DNA of 31,362 nt, taken from the NCBI GenBank assembly GCA_035315885.1, contig DATFXM010000024.1, positions 1-31,362 on the forward strand, in the 5' to 3' direction. Below are positions 25,010 to 31,362 of this stretch, in pieces. Each line of letters begins with the position of its first letter. The first letter of the stretch is position 1. The translations under genes were made by a program, and so were the position numbers. Source of the DNA: DATFXM01 sp035315885 (GTDB lineage: Bacteria > Acidobacteriota > Blastocatellia > UBA7656). Below the pieces are notes generated by a model. It had not been told where the DNA came from, did not search any database, and saw only the letters and a program-made list of their open reading frames with translations.

Positions 25010-26202
25010 CTAAGTCCTTGCGCGATTCGCTTGATTCCCTGCTCGATGAGCGCAGGTTCAAAGCAATACGATAATCGGAGAAAGCCCTCCCCCTCGCTGC
25101 CAAAAGCGCCTCCCGGAACCGTAATCACCCGCGACTCCAGTAGCTTCATCGAGACATCCTCCGACAGCCCATATCGCGAAACATCCAACATGACGTAATA
25201 CGCGCCGTCTCCCGCAACATAAGGCAACCCCAGTTCCCGATCGATTGCGCCGGTCATCACATCTCTGCGTTGCTTTAGTTGTACACGCATTGCCGCAGTC
25301 GCCTGCCTGCCCTCATCGCTGAAAGCTGCAACCGCTGCTTTCTGTGTGATCGCGGACGCACACGAAGAGATGTATTGGTGCATGACCGTGACGTGTCTGA
25401 TCGGATCCTCAGGTCCAACAGCCCACCCAATTCGCCATCCGGTCATGCTCGCCGACTTGGAAAGACCGGAGACGATGATTGTCTTGTCATAGAACTCGGA
25501 GATCGAGGCCGGTGGCTCGTCAAAATAAAACTCACGGTAGATCTCATCAGCCATCACATAGATGTCCGTACCGGCAAGACGCCCCGCGATAAACCGCAAG
25601 TCGTCACGGCTCAAAGAGCAGCTTGTGGGATTAGAGGGCGAGTTGAGAATAACGAGCTTCGTGCGCTCAGACACTGCGCCGGCAAAGCTCTCCCGGTCGA
25701 GTTGAAATCGATTCGCCGCCCGAAGCTTGTAGTACTTCTGCGGCGCTCCCGCCATCTCGGCGATCGGTTGATAAGCCAGGTAACAAGGGTCCGGCAGCAG
25801 TGCCTCATCCCCTGGATTGAGGATCGACATCATCACCGCGAATATCGCTTCCTCCGCCCCATTTGTCACACAAACCGAACGAGTGGATATCGGACTCGCC
25901 AGACCTTCGCTGTGATACGCGGCAATCTTTTCTTTCAGCGGCGCGATGCCGGAGTTCGCGGTATACCCGTTATGCTCGCCTTCGATCACCCGCACCGCTT
26001 CCCTGCGCACCACTTCCGGTACCACAAAATCCGGCTCTCCGAGCCCGAGATTGATCGAACCCGCGGGCGCGAGGTCAAACAAAAGCCTGGTGGCGCTCTT
26101 CTTGATGCCGCTCATTCGGTCTGCTGGTTTGAACATAGTTTTCAGAGGGAGCGAAGATAGATGAGATGACACGCTTCGGTGACCTTCGGGCTCAGCGCTC
26201 AT
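24991..26202 (-). CDS. PLP aminotransferase, class I/II (probable dapC function)
   Basis: A 403-residue fold-type I aminotransferase. Seen: INLGLGEPDF, NGAEEAIFAVM (PLP phosphate), NSPSNPTSC, YVMADEIYREFYF, and SGLSKSASMTGWRIGW with the PLP Lys249. Placed directly after dapD with an overlapping start (TGATG), it probably supplies the succinyl-amino-ketopimelate aminotransferase step. This rests on context; sequence alone allows an aspartate- or alanine-type enzyme. The start is ATG 26202, or a later ATG (26136, MFKPADRMSG) closer to family N-termini. The last residues (RGSSES) and the TGA stop are encoded by a heptamer repeat, so the C-terminus differs from what the ancestral gene had. Confidence 0.9.
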   Translation of the reverse strand: MSAEPEGHRSVSSHLSSLPLKTMFKPADRMSGIKKSATRLLFDLAPAGSINLGLGEPDFVVPEVVRREAVRVIEGEHNGYTANSGIAPLKEKIAAYHSEGLASPISTRSVCVTNGAEEAIFAVMMSILNPGDEALLPDPCYLAYQPIAEMAGAPQKYYKLRAANRFQLDRESFAGAVSERTKLVILNSPSNPTSCSLSRDDLRFIAGRLAGTDIYVMADEIYREFYFDEPPASISEFYDKTIIVSGLSKSASMTGWRIGWAVGPEDPIRHVTVMHQYISSCASAITQKAAVAAFSDEGRQATAAMRVQLKQRRDVMTGAIDRELGLPYVAGDGAYYVMLDVSRYGLSEDVSMKLLESRVITVPGGAFGSEGEGFLRLSYCFEPALIEQGIKRIAQGLRGSSES

Positions 26203-27032
26203 CACCTTAAGAAGTCTTCGAGACGTACGGAAGCGTCTGTTTTTTCGTCGCGATACTTGATGATTATCGGCATGTAGATCCCCAGCCCAAGCTCCGGTCC
26301 TCTCCCTTTAGTGACGGAGCGCGATCCCGGAACGACCACTGCCCCCGCCGGAATCTCAAGAGGTCCGTCAGGAGTCTTTCGATAGAATTGATCGTTGACC
26401 AGATCGTAAACCGGCGTGCCGCCGGTCAGCACCGTCCCGGCCGCCAGAACCGCACGCTCGCGCACAATAGTACCTTCGTACACGCCGCAGTTTCCCCCAA
26501 CGAGGACGTCGTCCTCTATTATCACCGGTAGTTCACCTACGGGTTCAAGAACGCCGCCGATCTGTGCAGCCGCCGACAGGTGAACTCGTTTGCCGATTTG
26601 AGCGCAGGAACCCACAAGCGCGTGCGAATCGATCATCGCGCCGTCGTCTACATACGCGCCTACGTTGATGAACATCGGCGGCATGCAGGTAACACCTCGC
26701 CCGACGTAGCAGCCGTCTCGAATTGACGAACCGCCCGGCACGATTCTCACGCCGTCCCCAATCGAGAATGAGTGAAGCGGGAAGGTGTCCTTGTCGAAGA
26801 ACTGAAACACCCGGTTGATGGAGAAGTCCTGTACCTGCCCCATTCGAAAGCCCAGAAGAATTCCGCGTTTGACCCAGTGGTTAACTCTCCACTGACTGCC
26901 GGCCTTCTCGGCGGCCCTTGCCTCGCCCGTATTCAACGCTCGTTTGAACTCCGAGAACAGCTCGCGATGTTCCGCCGTGTAAACAGCCGGCGCATCTTCA
27001 AGCAACTTCTGAATCTGGCTCTCTAAGGACAT
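26202..27032 (-). CDS. dapD: Tetrahydrodipicolinate N-succinyltransferase
   Basis: A 276-residue trimeric left-handed beta-helix enzyme that succinylates tetrahydrodipicolinate, committing the pathway to the succinylase branch of diaminopimelate synthesis. The N-terminal helical domain includes WRVNHWVKRGILLGFRMG. Hexapeptide repeats run from about 95 to 225 (MPPMFINVGAYVDDGAMIDS, GSCAQIGKRVHLSAAAQIGG, EDDVLVGGNCGVYEGTIV). The C-terminus ends ASVRLEDFLR. Length is normal (274 in E. coli). It lies 28 bases after dapA. Its TGA overlaps the aminotransferase ATG by one base. Confidence 0.97.
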   Translation of the reverse strand: MSLESQIQKLLEDAPAVYTAEHRELFSEFKRALNTGEARAAEKAGSQWRVNHWVKRGILLGFRMGQVQDFSINRVFQFFDKDTFPLHSFSIGDGVRIVPGGSSIRDGCYVGRGVTCMPPMFINVGAYVDDGAMIDSHALVGSCAQIGKRVHLSAAAQIGGVLEPVGELPVIIEDDVLVGGNCGVYEGTIVRERAVLAAGTVLTGGTPVYDLVNDQFYRKTPDGPLEIPAGAVVVPGSRSVTKGRGPELGLGIYMPIIIKYRDEKTDASVRLEDFLR

Positions 27033-27060
27033 GTAGAACGCGTCGGCCTCAGTGTTCGGA

Positions 27061-27987
27061 TCAAGCTGTCTCTCGATTGCTCTGAGTTCTTGGGCTGCCG
27101 ATCAGATCGAGCTCGGTCAGGATCTGCCGGAGCCGCTCTGACGTTTCCGGTCTCACCGGCACCATCGGCAGCCGGTAGACCTCCTTGATCCTTCCCATCA
27201 TTGCAAGCGCCGCTTTCACAGGGCCGGGACTCGCCTCGATAAAATTGCCCTTCATAAGCTGGAACAGTAGCTTGTTCAACCGGCGCGCCTCTTCCCATCG
27301 ATTCTCGAGCGCGGCGCGCGTCATCTCGGACATCAACCGCGGCGCTTCGTTTGAAGCTACGGAGATGAGGCCAACTCCGCCGACCGAAATCACCGGAAGC
27401 GTAACCGAGTCATCGCCGGAAAGAATCTTGAAGTCACCGGGCACTCGAGTCGCTAGATCCGCGATCTGCGAAAGGTCCCCGCAAGCCTCCTTGACGCCAA
27501 TGATATTCGGTATCTGAGCAAGCCTGGCAATCGTCTCGGGCAACATGTTTACCGAAGTCCGAGGCGGCACGTTGTAGAGAATTATTGGAAGCTTCACCGA
27601 GTCCGCAATCGCCCTGAAGTGCTGATACAAACCCTCGGGCGTTGGCTTGTTGTAATACGGAGCGACCGACAACAGCGCGTCTACGCCGAGCCGTTCATAG
27701 TGTCTGGCAAGCTCGATGACATGCTTGGTGTTGTTCCCTCCCGCTCCCGCAACTACCGGAACTCTGCCGCGCGCCTGCTTGAACACCAGTTCGACTACGC
27801 GATGCTGCTCTTCATCGCTCAGCGTCACGCTTTCGCCGGTGGTTCCGCAAGGCACCAAAAAATCGATTCCTTCCGAGATCTGGAATTCGACAAGATCGCT
27901 CAACGCAGTCTCGTCGATTGCAAGGTCCTCGTTGAATGGAGTCACCAGCGCGGTGCCGCAGCCTCTCAGGTTTTGTATGTCAGGCAT
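27061..27987 (-). CDS. dapA: 4-hydroxy-tetrahydrodipicolinate synthase
   Basis: A 308-residue (beta/alpha)8 lyase that condenses pyruvate with aspartate semialdehyde. The Schiff-base lysine is Lys166 (NIIGVKEACGD), the proton-relay Tyr138 is in LYNVPPRT, and the substrate-binding GTTGES is at 48-53. PYYNKPTPEGLYQHF (110-124) supplies the second Tyr across the dimer. AAGGA lies ten bases upstream of the ATG. It sits between dapB and dapD. The C-terminal tail (SPRTQSNRETA) is a little longer than usual. Confidence 0.97.
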   Translation of the reverse strand: MPDIQNLRGCGTALVTPFNEDLAIDETALSDLVEFQISEGIDFLVPCGTTGESVTLSDEEQHRVVELVFKQARGRVPVVAGAGGNNTKHVIELARHYERLGVDALLSVAPYYNKPTPEGLYQHFRAIADSVKLPIILYNVPPRTSVNMLPETIARLAQIPNIIGVKEACGDLSQIADLATRVPGDFKILSGDDSVTLPVISVGGVGLISVASNEAPRLMSEMTRAALENRWEEARRLNKLLFQLMKGNFIEASPGPVKAALAMMGRIKEVYRLPMVPVRPETSERLRQILTELDLIGSPRTQSNRETA

Positions 27988-28042
27988 CAGTGTTCTTTCC
28001 TTCTTGCTGAACGAGGGAATCGCACCTCGTCAGCCGGCAAGT

Positions 28043-28726
28043 TCACGAAATCCTAAGTTGTTGATCGATCACCGTTGAGAACTCAAAAAAGCCTTGCTTC
28101 CCCCTGATCCATCGGGCGGCGGCAAGTGCGCCCTCGGCAAAGCCGGCGCGGCTTCGCGCAGTGTGAGTGATCGTCAGCGTATCGGCCTCCGAGTCAAAAC
28201 CGACGGTATGCGTTCCAGGGATGTGGCCCGCGCGTGTGCTCGCCACCGTCACATCTCGATGGTACAAGGCGTCAAGGTCACGCTTGAGAAAGATCGCCGT
28301 TCCGGACGGCGCGTCCTTCTTGAACCTATGATGCGCCTCTTCGACAAAAGGATCGTAAGCGTCGAATCTGCTGAACAGCTCCGCGGCATAACGCGAAACC
28401 CTGAACATCAAATTTACCCCGATGCTGAAGTTCGAGCCATACACCAGTCCTATGCCCGCCTGTTCCACCAGGCTTCGCGCTTCGTCGAGACGTGCGTACC
28501 AACCGGTCGTGCCAACAACCATTGCAACTTTGGCGGATGCGGCCAGTCTGACGTTGTCGATTACAGTGTCGGGAGTCGTAAAATCGATCGCGACTTCGCA
28601 ATCGCTGAGACTTCCTCGAGACCCGGCTACCGGATCGACGATGCAGACAACTTCGATTCCTTCTCGCGCGGCCGCCTGCTCCACCATCCGGCCCATTTTA
28701 CCGTAGCCCAGCAACGCGATTTTCAT
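28043..28726 (-). CDS. dapB: 4-hydroxy-tetrahydrodipicolinate reductase
   Basis: A 227-residue NAD(P)H reductase, the second step of diaminopimelate synthesis. The Rossmann motif is ALLGYGKMGRMV (4-15). The catalytic signature EAHHRFKKDAPSGTA (about 136-150) contains the His pair and Lys. GTTGW (about 83-87) is a conserved substrate-side loop. It is shorter than the E. coli enzyme (273) because the linker after the cofactor domain is reduced, as in several other phyla. GGAG lies seven bases before the ATG. dapA follows after 55 bases. Confidence 0.97.
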   Translation of the reverse strand: MKIALLGYGKMGRMVEQAAAREGIEVVCIVDPVAGSRGSLSDCEVAIDFTTPDTVIDNVRLAASAKVAMVVGTTGWYARLDEARSLVEQAGIGLVYGSNFSIGVNLMFRVSRYAAELFSRFDAYDPFVEEAHHRFKKDAPSGTAIFLKRDLDALYHRDVTVASTRAGHIPGTHTVGFDSEADTLTITHTARSRAGFAEGALAAARWIRGKQGFFEFSTVIDQQLRIS

Positions 28727-28774
28727 TGTGCAGCTCCGGTACTTCTTCTCAATTCAGAGATGAGTGTGATCGAC

Positions 28775-29296
28775 TTAATAAATGCACTCGGTGTTCACTG
28801 CCAGCCTGCGGGATTCGAGCTTGCTCGGTTGATAGACGATCATCTCAACCGTGTTGCTTTGCCTGCTGAACTGGTACGCCAGGCCGCTGTCACTTACAAA
28901 ATAATAATGCGAGCGGTTCTGTTCTTCAGTGCATCGTTTGAACTCACGGGTCAACGAGACTTCTTCCTTGGACATCCGGTGCGACGGTTTTACGTAGATC
29001 GTGAAGACTTTTCCTACCATTGAGACCGGCGCGTGGTAAATCTTCGCGAGGCTCGGTGTGATGAATGAAAATGTGACTTCGCCATCTTCAACCTTGTAAG
29101 GGCCGCTGGTGCTGCCCCCTGCCTCGTCTGGCTCCACGCCGACCACTCGCGCTACGTCAGCGGCTGAAGAATGCAATGGAATCAATCCTCGCCAACTGTT
29201 CTTGACCGGCGCAAAGCAAGCGGCGGCGTCTCTTTGCGCGGGAAAAGAACTAACGGCAAACACAAATAACGTTATTGAAATGAATATCCTTCTCAT
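28775..29296 (-). CDS. Secreted protein of unknown function (W-R-G-L-I-P-L type)
   Basis: A 173-residue exported protein: signal peptide at about 1-25 (MRRIFISITLFVFAVSSFPA), then a small mixed domain that opens WRGLIPLHSSAADVARVVG. I know this opening as a recurring pattern in small exported proteins of Acidobacteriota, where a Trp-rich start is followed by a T/S-x-x-D-V-x-x-x-x-G helix. Three Cys residues (27, about 120 and near the C-terminus, in CIY) could include a disulfide. It lies between lysC and dapB on the same strand but has no obvious link to lysine synthesis. Function unknown. Confidence 0.85.
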   Translation of the reverse strand: MRRIFISITLFVFAVSSFPAQRDAAACFAPVKNSWRGLIPLHSSAADVARVVGVEPDEAGGSTSGPYKVEDGEVTFSFITPSLAKIYHAPVSMVGKVFTIYVKPSHRMSKEEVSLTREFKRCTEEQNRSHYYFVSDSGLAYQFSRQSNTVEMIVYQPSKLESRRLAVNTECIY

Positions 29297-29391
29297 ACCT
29301 CTGCCTTGTTTCCAGGAACCGCACCGGCCTGGCGCTTAGTGAGACCGATAATCATACGCGAACCGCAGCGGCACGGCTAGATTGTAACTTG

Positions 29392-30795
29392 CTATTCGAA
29401 GATTTTGGGGTCGGGTTTCTTGAAAATCACGTCGTGTAGTCGAGCGATAACCTTTTCTACATCGGTTTCGGAAACCACGAAGCTGAGGGTCAGCGGGGAA
29501 GAACCTTGAAGTATCGATCGAATCTCGATATTGCCGATGGCGGTGAAAACCCTGCCTGCAAGCTGGCGGTCAGCCGGCAGCTCTTCTCCAACCAGAGAGA
29601 TGATCGCGCGACCGCGCTCGGTCTCCACCGTTGCAAAACGACGGAGATCCTCCACCAGATCCCGCTCGGCCGATTCGCTTGTCGTTCGAGCATCCAGCGC
29701 GACAGCGATGCTCGACGACGACAGCGTGGTAATCAAAGGCGTTATTCGTTTCCGATTCAATGACAGCAGGATGGTCCTGAAAAAATCGTTTGTCGGTCCG
29801 GCGCTCGCTGCGCCTTCGCTCGAATCCGGACGGATGCTGATGATGGTGACGGGCCGCTTGTACGCTATCGATTTTATCGGCGTTGAAGAGCGAGGCGCAG
29901 TCGCCGCGATACTGGTTCCGGTCGCATCGGGCTGCCTTGAATTGTAGATGTGAACCGGAATGTTTCGTTCAGCCGCCGGATGAATCGCTTTCGGATGCAG
30001 CACCTTTGCGCCGAAGAACGTAAGGTCGGCCGCTTCGCGGTAACTGCAGATCTTGACCGTGCGAGCCGCGTCACAGACATTCGGATCGGCGGTCATCAGC
30101 CCCGAGACGTCCTTCCAGATCTGAATGTCAGCAGCATTTAAAGCCGCGCCGATTATCGTGGCAGTATAGTCGGAGCCTTCAAAGCCGAGAGTGGTTGTCG
30201 CGCCCTCGCGAGTCGATCCGATGAAACCCTGCACTAGCGGCACTTCATTCTTTTCGATCACCGGCGTGATCGCTTCATCTACGGTCTTGTTTGTGAGTGC
30301 GAATAACGGCGAGGCGGAGCCGAAGCGATCGTCTGTCTTGATCAACTCTCTCGAGTCCATCAGCCGAGCGCTGATGCCAGCCTCAGTGAGTGCTCCCGCG
30401 ACGATCGACGAGGACAACAGTTCACCGTAAGCCAGGATCTTGTCCAAACCGCGCGGCGGAACTTCTCCGAGGATCGCCAGGCCTTCCAACAGTTTCTTTA
30501 GCTCTTCGAAGTACGCTTCGATTTGTTCGAACACAAGACGGCCTGCATTGCTTTTTACGAGCCGGCGAGCTTCGCTGAGATGGCGCGTTTTGAGTGAGGC
30601 GATCGCTGCAAGAGTGGTTCGGGTGTCGCCGGAGGCGGACGCTTCTGCTGATTCAAGGAGCTTCCGAGTGGTCTTTCCCATTGCCGACACGACTACGAGG
30701 GGCTTCTGATCGATGCGAGCCCTCACGATTTCGGCGACTCTCTTTACCGAGGCGGCATCTTCAACAGAGGTCCCGCCAAATTTCATAACAATCAT
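29392..30795 (-). CDS. lysC: Aspartate kinase
   Basis: A monofunctional aspartokinase of 467 residues, which phosphorylates aspartate at the head of the lysine, threonine and methionine pathways. It has KFGGTSVEDAASVKRV at the N-terminus, the kinase loop GFEGSDYTATIIGAAL (about 210-225) and two C-terminal ACT regions (about 305-460; TIISIRPDSSEGA and FTAIGNIEIRSILQG) for feedback binding. ATG 30795 (MIVMKFGG) or 30786 (MKFGG) is the start; further upstream the frame is CTGCCTA heptamer repeat. There is no Shine-Dalgarno sequence. It leads the block lysC, secreted gene, dapB, dapA, dapD, aminotransferase. Confidence 0.96.
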   Translation of the reverse strand: MIVMKFGGTSVEDAASVKRVAEIVRARIDQKPLVVVSAMGKTTRKLLESAEASASGDTRTTLAAIASLKTRHLSEARRLVKSNAGRLVFEQIEAYFEELKKLLEGLAILGEVPPRGLDKILAYGELLSSSIVAGALTEAGISARLMDSRELIKTDDRFGSASPLFALTNKTVDEAITPVIEKNEVPLVQGFIGSTREGATTTLGFEGSDYTATIIGAALNAADIQIWKDVSGLMTADPNVCDAARTVKICSYREAADLTFFGAKVLHPKAIHPAAERNIPVHIYNSRQPDATGTSIAATAPRSSTPIKSIAYKRPVTIISIRPDSSEGAASAGPTNDFFRTILLSLNRKRITPLITTLSSSSIAVALDARTTSESAERDLVEDLRRFATVETERGRAIISLVGEELPADRQLAGRVFTAIGNIEIRSILQGSSPLTLSFVVSETDVEKVIARLHDVIFKKPDPKIFE

Positions 30796-30800
30796 AAAAA

Positions 30801-30832
<32 letters not shown>

Positions 30833-30896
30833 TCGCCCAATCAGAGCTAGACCAAAAAGCCAGCGCCACTTGCGCGAGCGCGCCTGCTGAGCATGT

Positions 30897-31268
30897 TTAA
30901 CTTTCTCTGTAACTGAGCATTCGATTAGAAAGACCATTGAGCAATCGCCCCACTTCGGCAGAGAGCGAGAGCAGCTTAGTCACCTCCATCGGGGCAAAAT
31001 AGTGTAGCCTTTCTGCGATCAGGATCTGCGTCTCGACCTCACGCAATGACCCGTGTGCGATGGCTAGGAACCGCACGAAATCGCCGGGTGCTCTACGACC
31101 TTGCCCTTCTGCAATATTAGATGGGACTGAAATCGCCGCGCGCCTCAACGGACTCGTCAGACCGTAAAGCTCGTCCTTGGGAAACTGTCTTGTTGCCCGG
31201 TACACGTTTTCAACCAAATCCATTGCCTTTTTCCACACGATCAAGTCCGAATAGTTCTTACCCGCCAT
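30897..31268 (-). CDS. Four-helix-bundle protein (S23/IVP family)
   Basis: A 123-residue helical protein of the family first found encoded inside 23S rRNA intervening sequences. Signatures: DLIVWKKAMDLVENVYRAT, FPKDELYGLTSPLRRAAISV, SNIAEGQGR and FLAIAHGSLREVETQI. The fold is a four-helix bundle that assembles as a pentamer and carries a basic face; it resembles the Avd accessory protein of diversity-generating retroelements. The gene here is free-standing; I see no rRNA, reverse transcriptase or variable repeat next to it. AAGG lies about ten bases before the ATG. GTAGGCA heptamers lie on both sides. Function unknown. Confidence 0.9.
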   Translation of the reverse strand: MAGKNYSDLIVWKKAMDLVENVYRATRQFPKDELYGLTSPLRRAAISVPSNIAEGQGRRAPGDFVRFLAIAHGSLREVETQILIAERLHYFAPMEVTKLLSLSAEVGRLLNGLSNRMLSYRES

Positions 31269-31342
31269 TCAACAATTGCCTTTCGTGATGAGAGTAGGAA
31301 CTGGGACTAAGTGTTGTGAGTATGCAGTACGCGAGATGCTAC

Positions 31343-31362
31343 AGGCAATAGCAGTAGGCAGT
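31343..31362. repeat. Partial GTAGGCA heptamer repeat at window edge
   Basis: GCAGTAGGCAGT at 31351-31362 runs off the window. It has the same unit and orientation as 30803-30832, so the four-helix-bundle gene lies between two direct copies. Confidence 0.7.

Noticed and set aside
25279..26160. 293-residue frame antisense to the aminotransferase gene
   Set aside because: The opposite strand carries a complete, motif-bearing aminotransferase; this frame is Arg/His-rich with no domain.
30897..31268. Diversity-generating retroelement (Avd-like protein)
   Set aside because: No reverse transcriptase, template repeat or variable repeat is visible; the sequence fits the S23/IVP family better.

Overview
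This window looks like chromosomal DNA from a Gram-negative, soil-type bacterium, most probably Acidobacteriota (Blastocatellia-like). That placement is an inference. It rests on moderate-to-high GC, a two-haem membrane-anchored cytochrome of the reaction-centre cytochrome type, a secreted protein of the W-R-G-(L/I)-(I/V)-P-L kind, a free-standing four-helix-bundle (S23/IVP) gene, and intergenic spaces full of short heptanucleotide repeats. No rRNA, tRNA, CRISPR array, transposase, integrase or phage gene was seen. Nearly all genes are housekeeping or catabolic; the unusual material is mostly between them.

Layout. 1-870 is a non-coding array of about 76-bp double-hairpin units: nine in one orientation, preceded by two in the other. 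A polytopic His-rich membrane protein follows (1019-2128, -). Next come an S9 prolyl-oligopeptidase, hisF and hisI on the plus strand (2555-5807), and a possible 51-residue membrane peptide (5946-6101). A long minus-strand block (6198-18064) reads, in transcription order: CoA-transferase, two hot-dog/MaoC proteins, alpha/beta hydrolase, thiolase-fold/DUF35 fusion, esterase, SDR, amino-acid permease, a DUF1573-like secreted protein interrupted by TGA, glnA and a DinB-fold protein. Divergently, the plus strand carries glpD and an acyl-CoA dehydrogenase (overlapping genes), a glycine-zipper protein, a c-type cytochrome, a cupin and gamma-glutamyltransferase (18181-24952). The right end is a minus-strand lysine/diaminopimelate block: lysC, a secreted protein, dapB, dapA, dapD and an aminotransferase placed where dapC would be (30795 to 24991). 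Upstream of it is a four-helix-bundle gene between heptamer arrays.

How the genes fit together. lysC-dapB-dapA-dapD-aminotransferase covers most of the succinylase route from aspartate to LL-diaminopimelate; asd and dapE are not here. hisF and hisI are two histidine steps. The CoA-transferase, MaoC pair, thiolase-fold/DUF35 protein, SDR and acyl-CoA dehydrogenase together look like a module that activates, desaturates, hydrates and cleaves an acyl chain. The thiolase-fold member appears to have lost the condensing Cys and His.

The most notable signal is a set of heptanucleotide repeats (GAGTTCT, GTAGGCA, TTTAGGG and GTTTCTG types), usually as inverted pairs filling the gap between one gene's stop and the next gene's start. 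Because 7 is not a multiple of 3, heptamers containing TGA or TAG put stops in all three frames of one strand. In the two main families the complementary arm is stop-free, and that arm abuts several start codons that lack a Shine-Dalgarno sequence. Two genes take their own stop codon from the repeat. Other items for a second look: the in-frame TGA in the DUF1573-like gene at a Cys-like position, a pair of related long palindromic elements each touching a gene's stop codon, and a five-fold 10-bp TTACA repeat just upstream of the gamma-glutamyltransferase gene.
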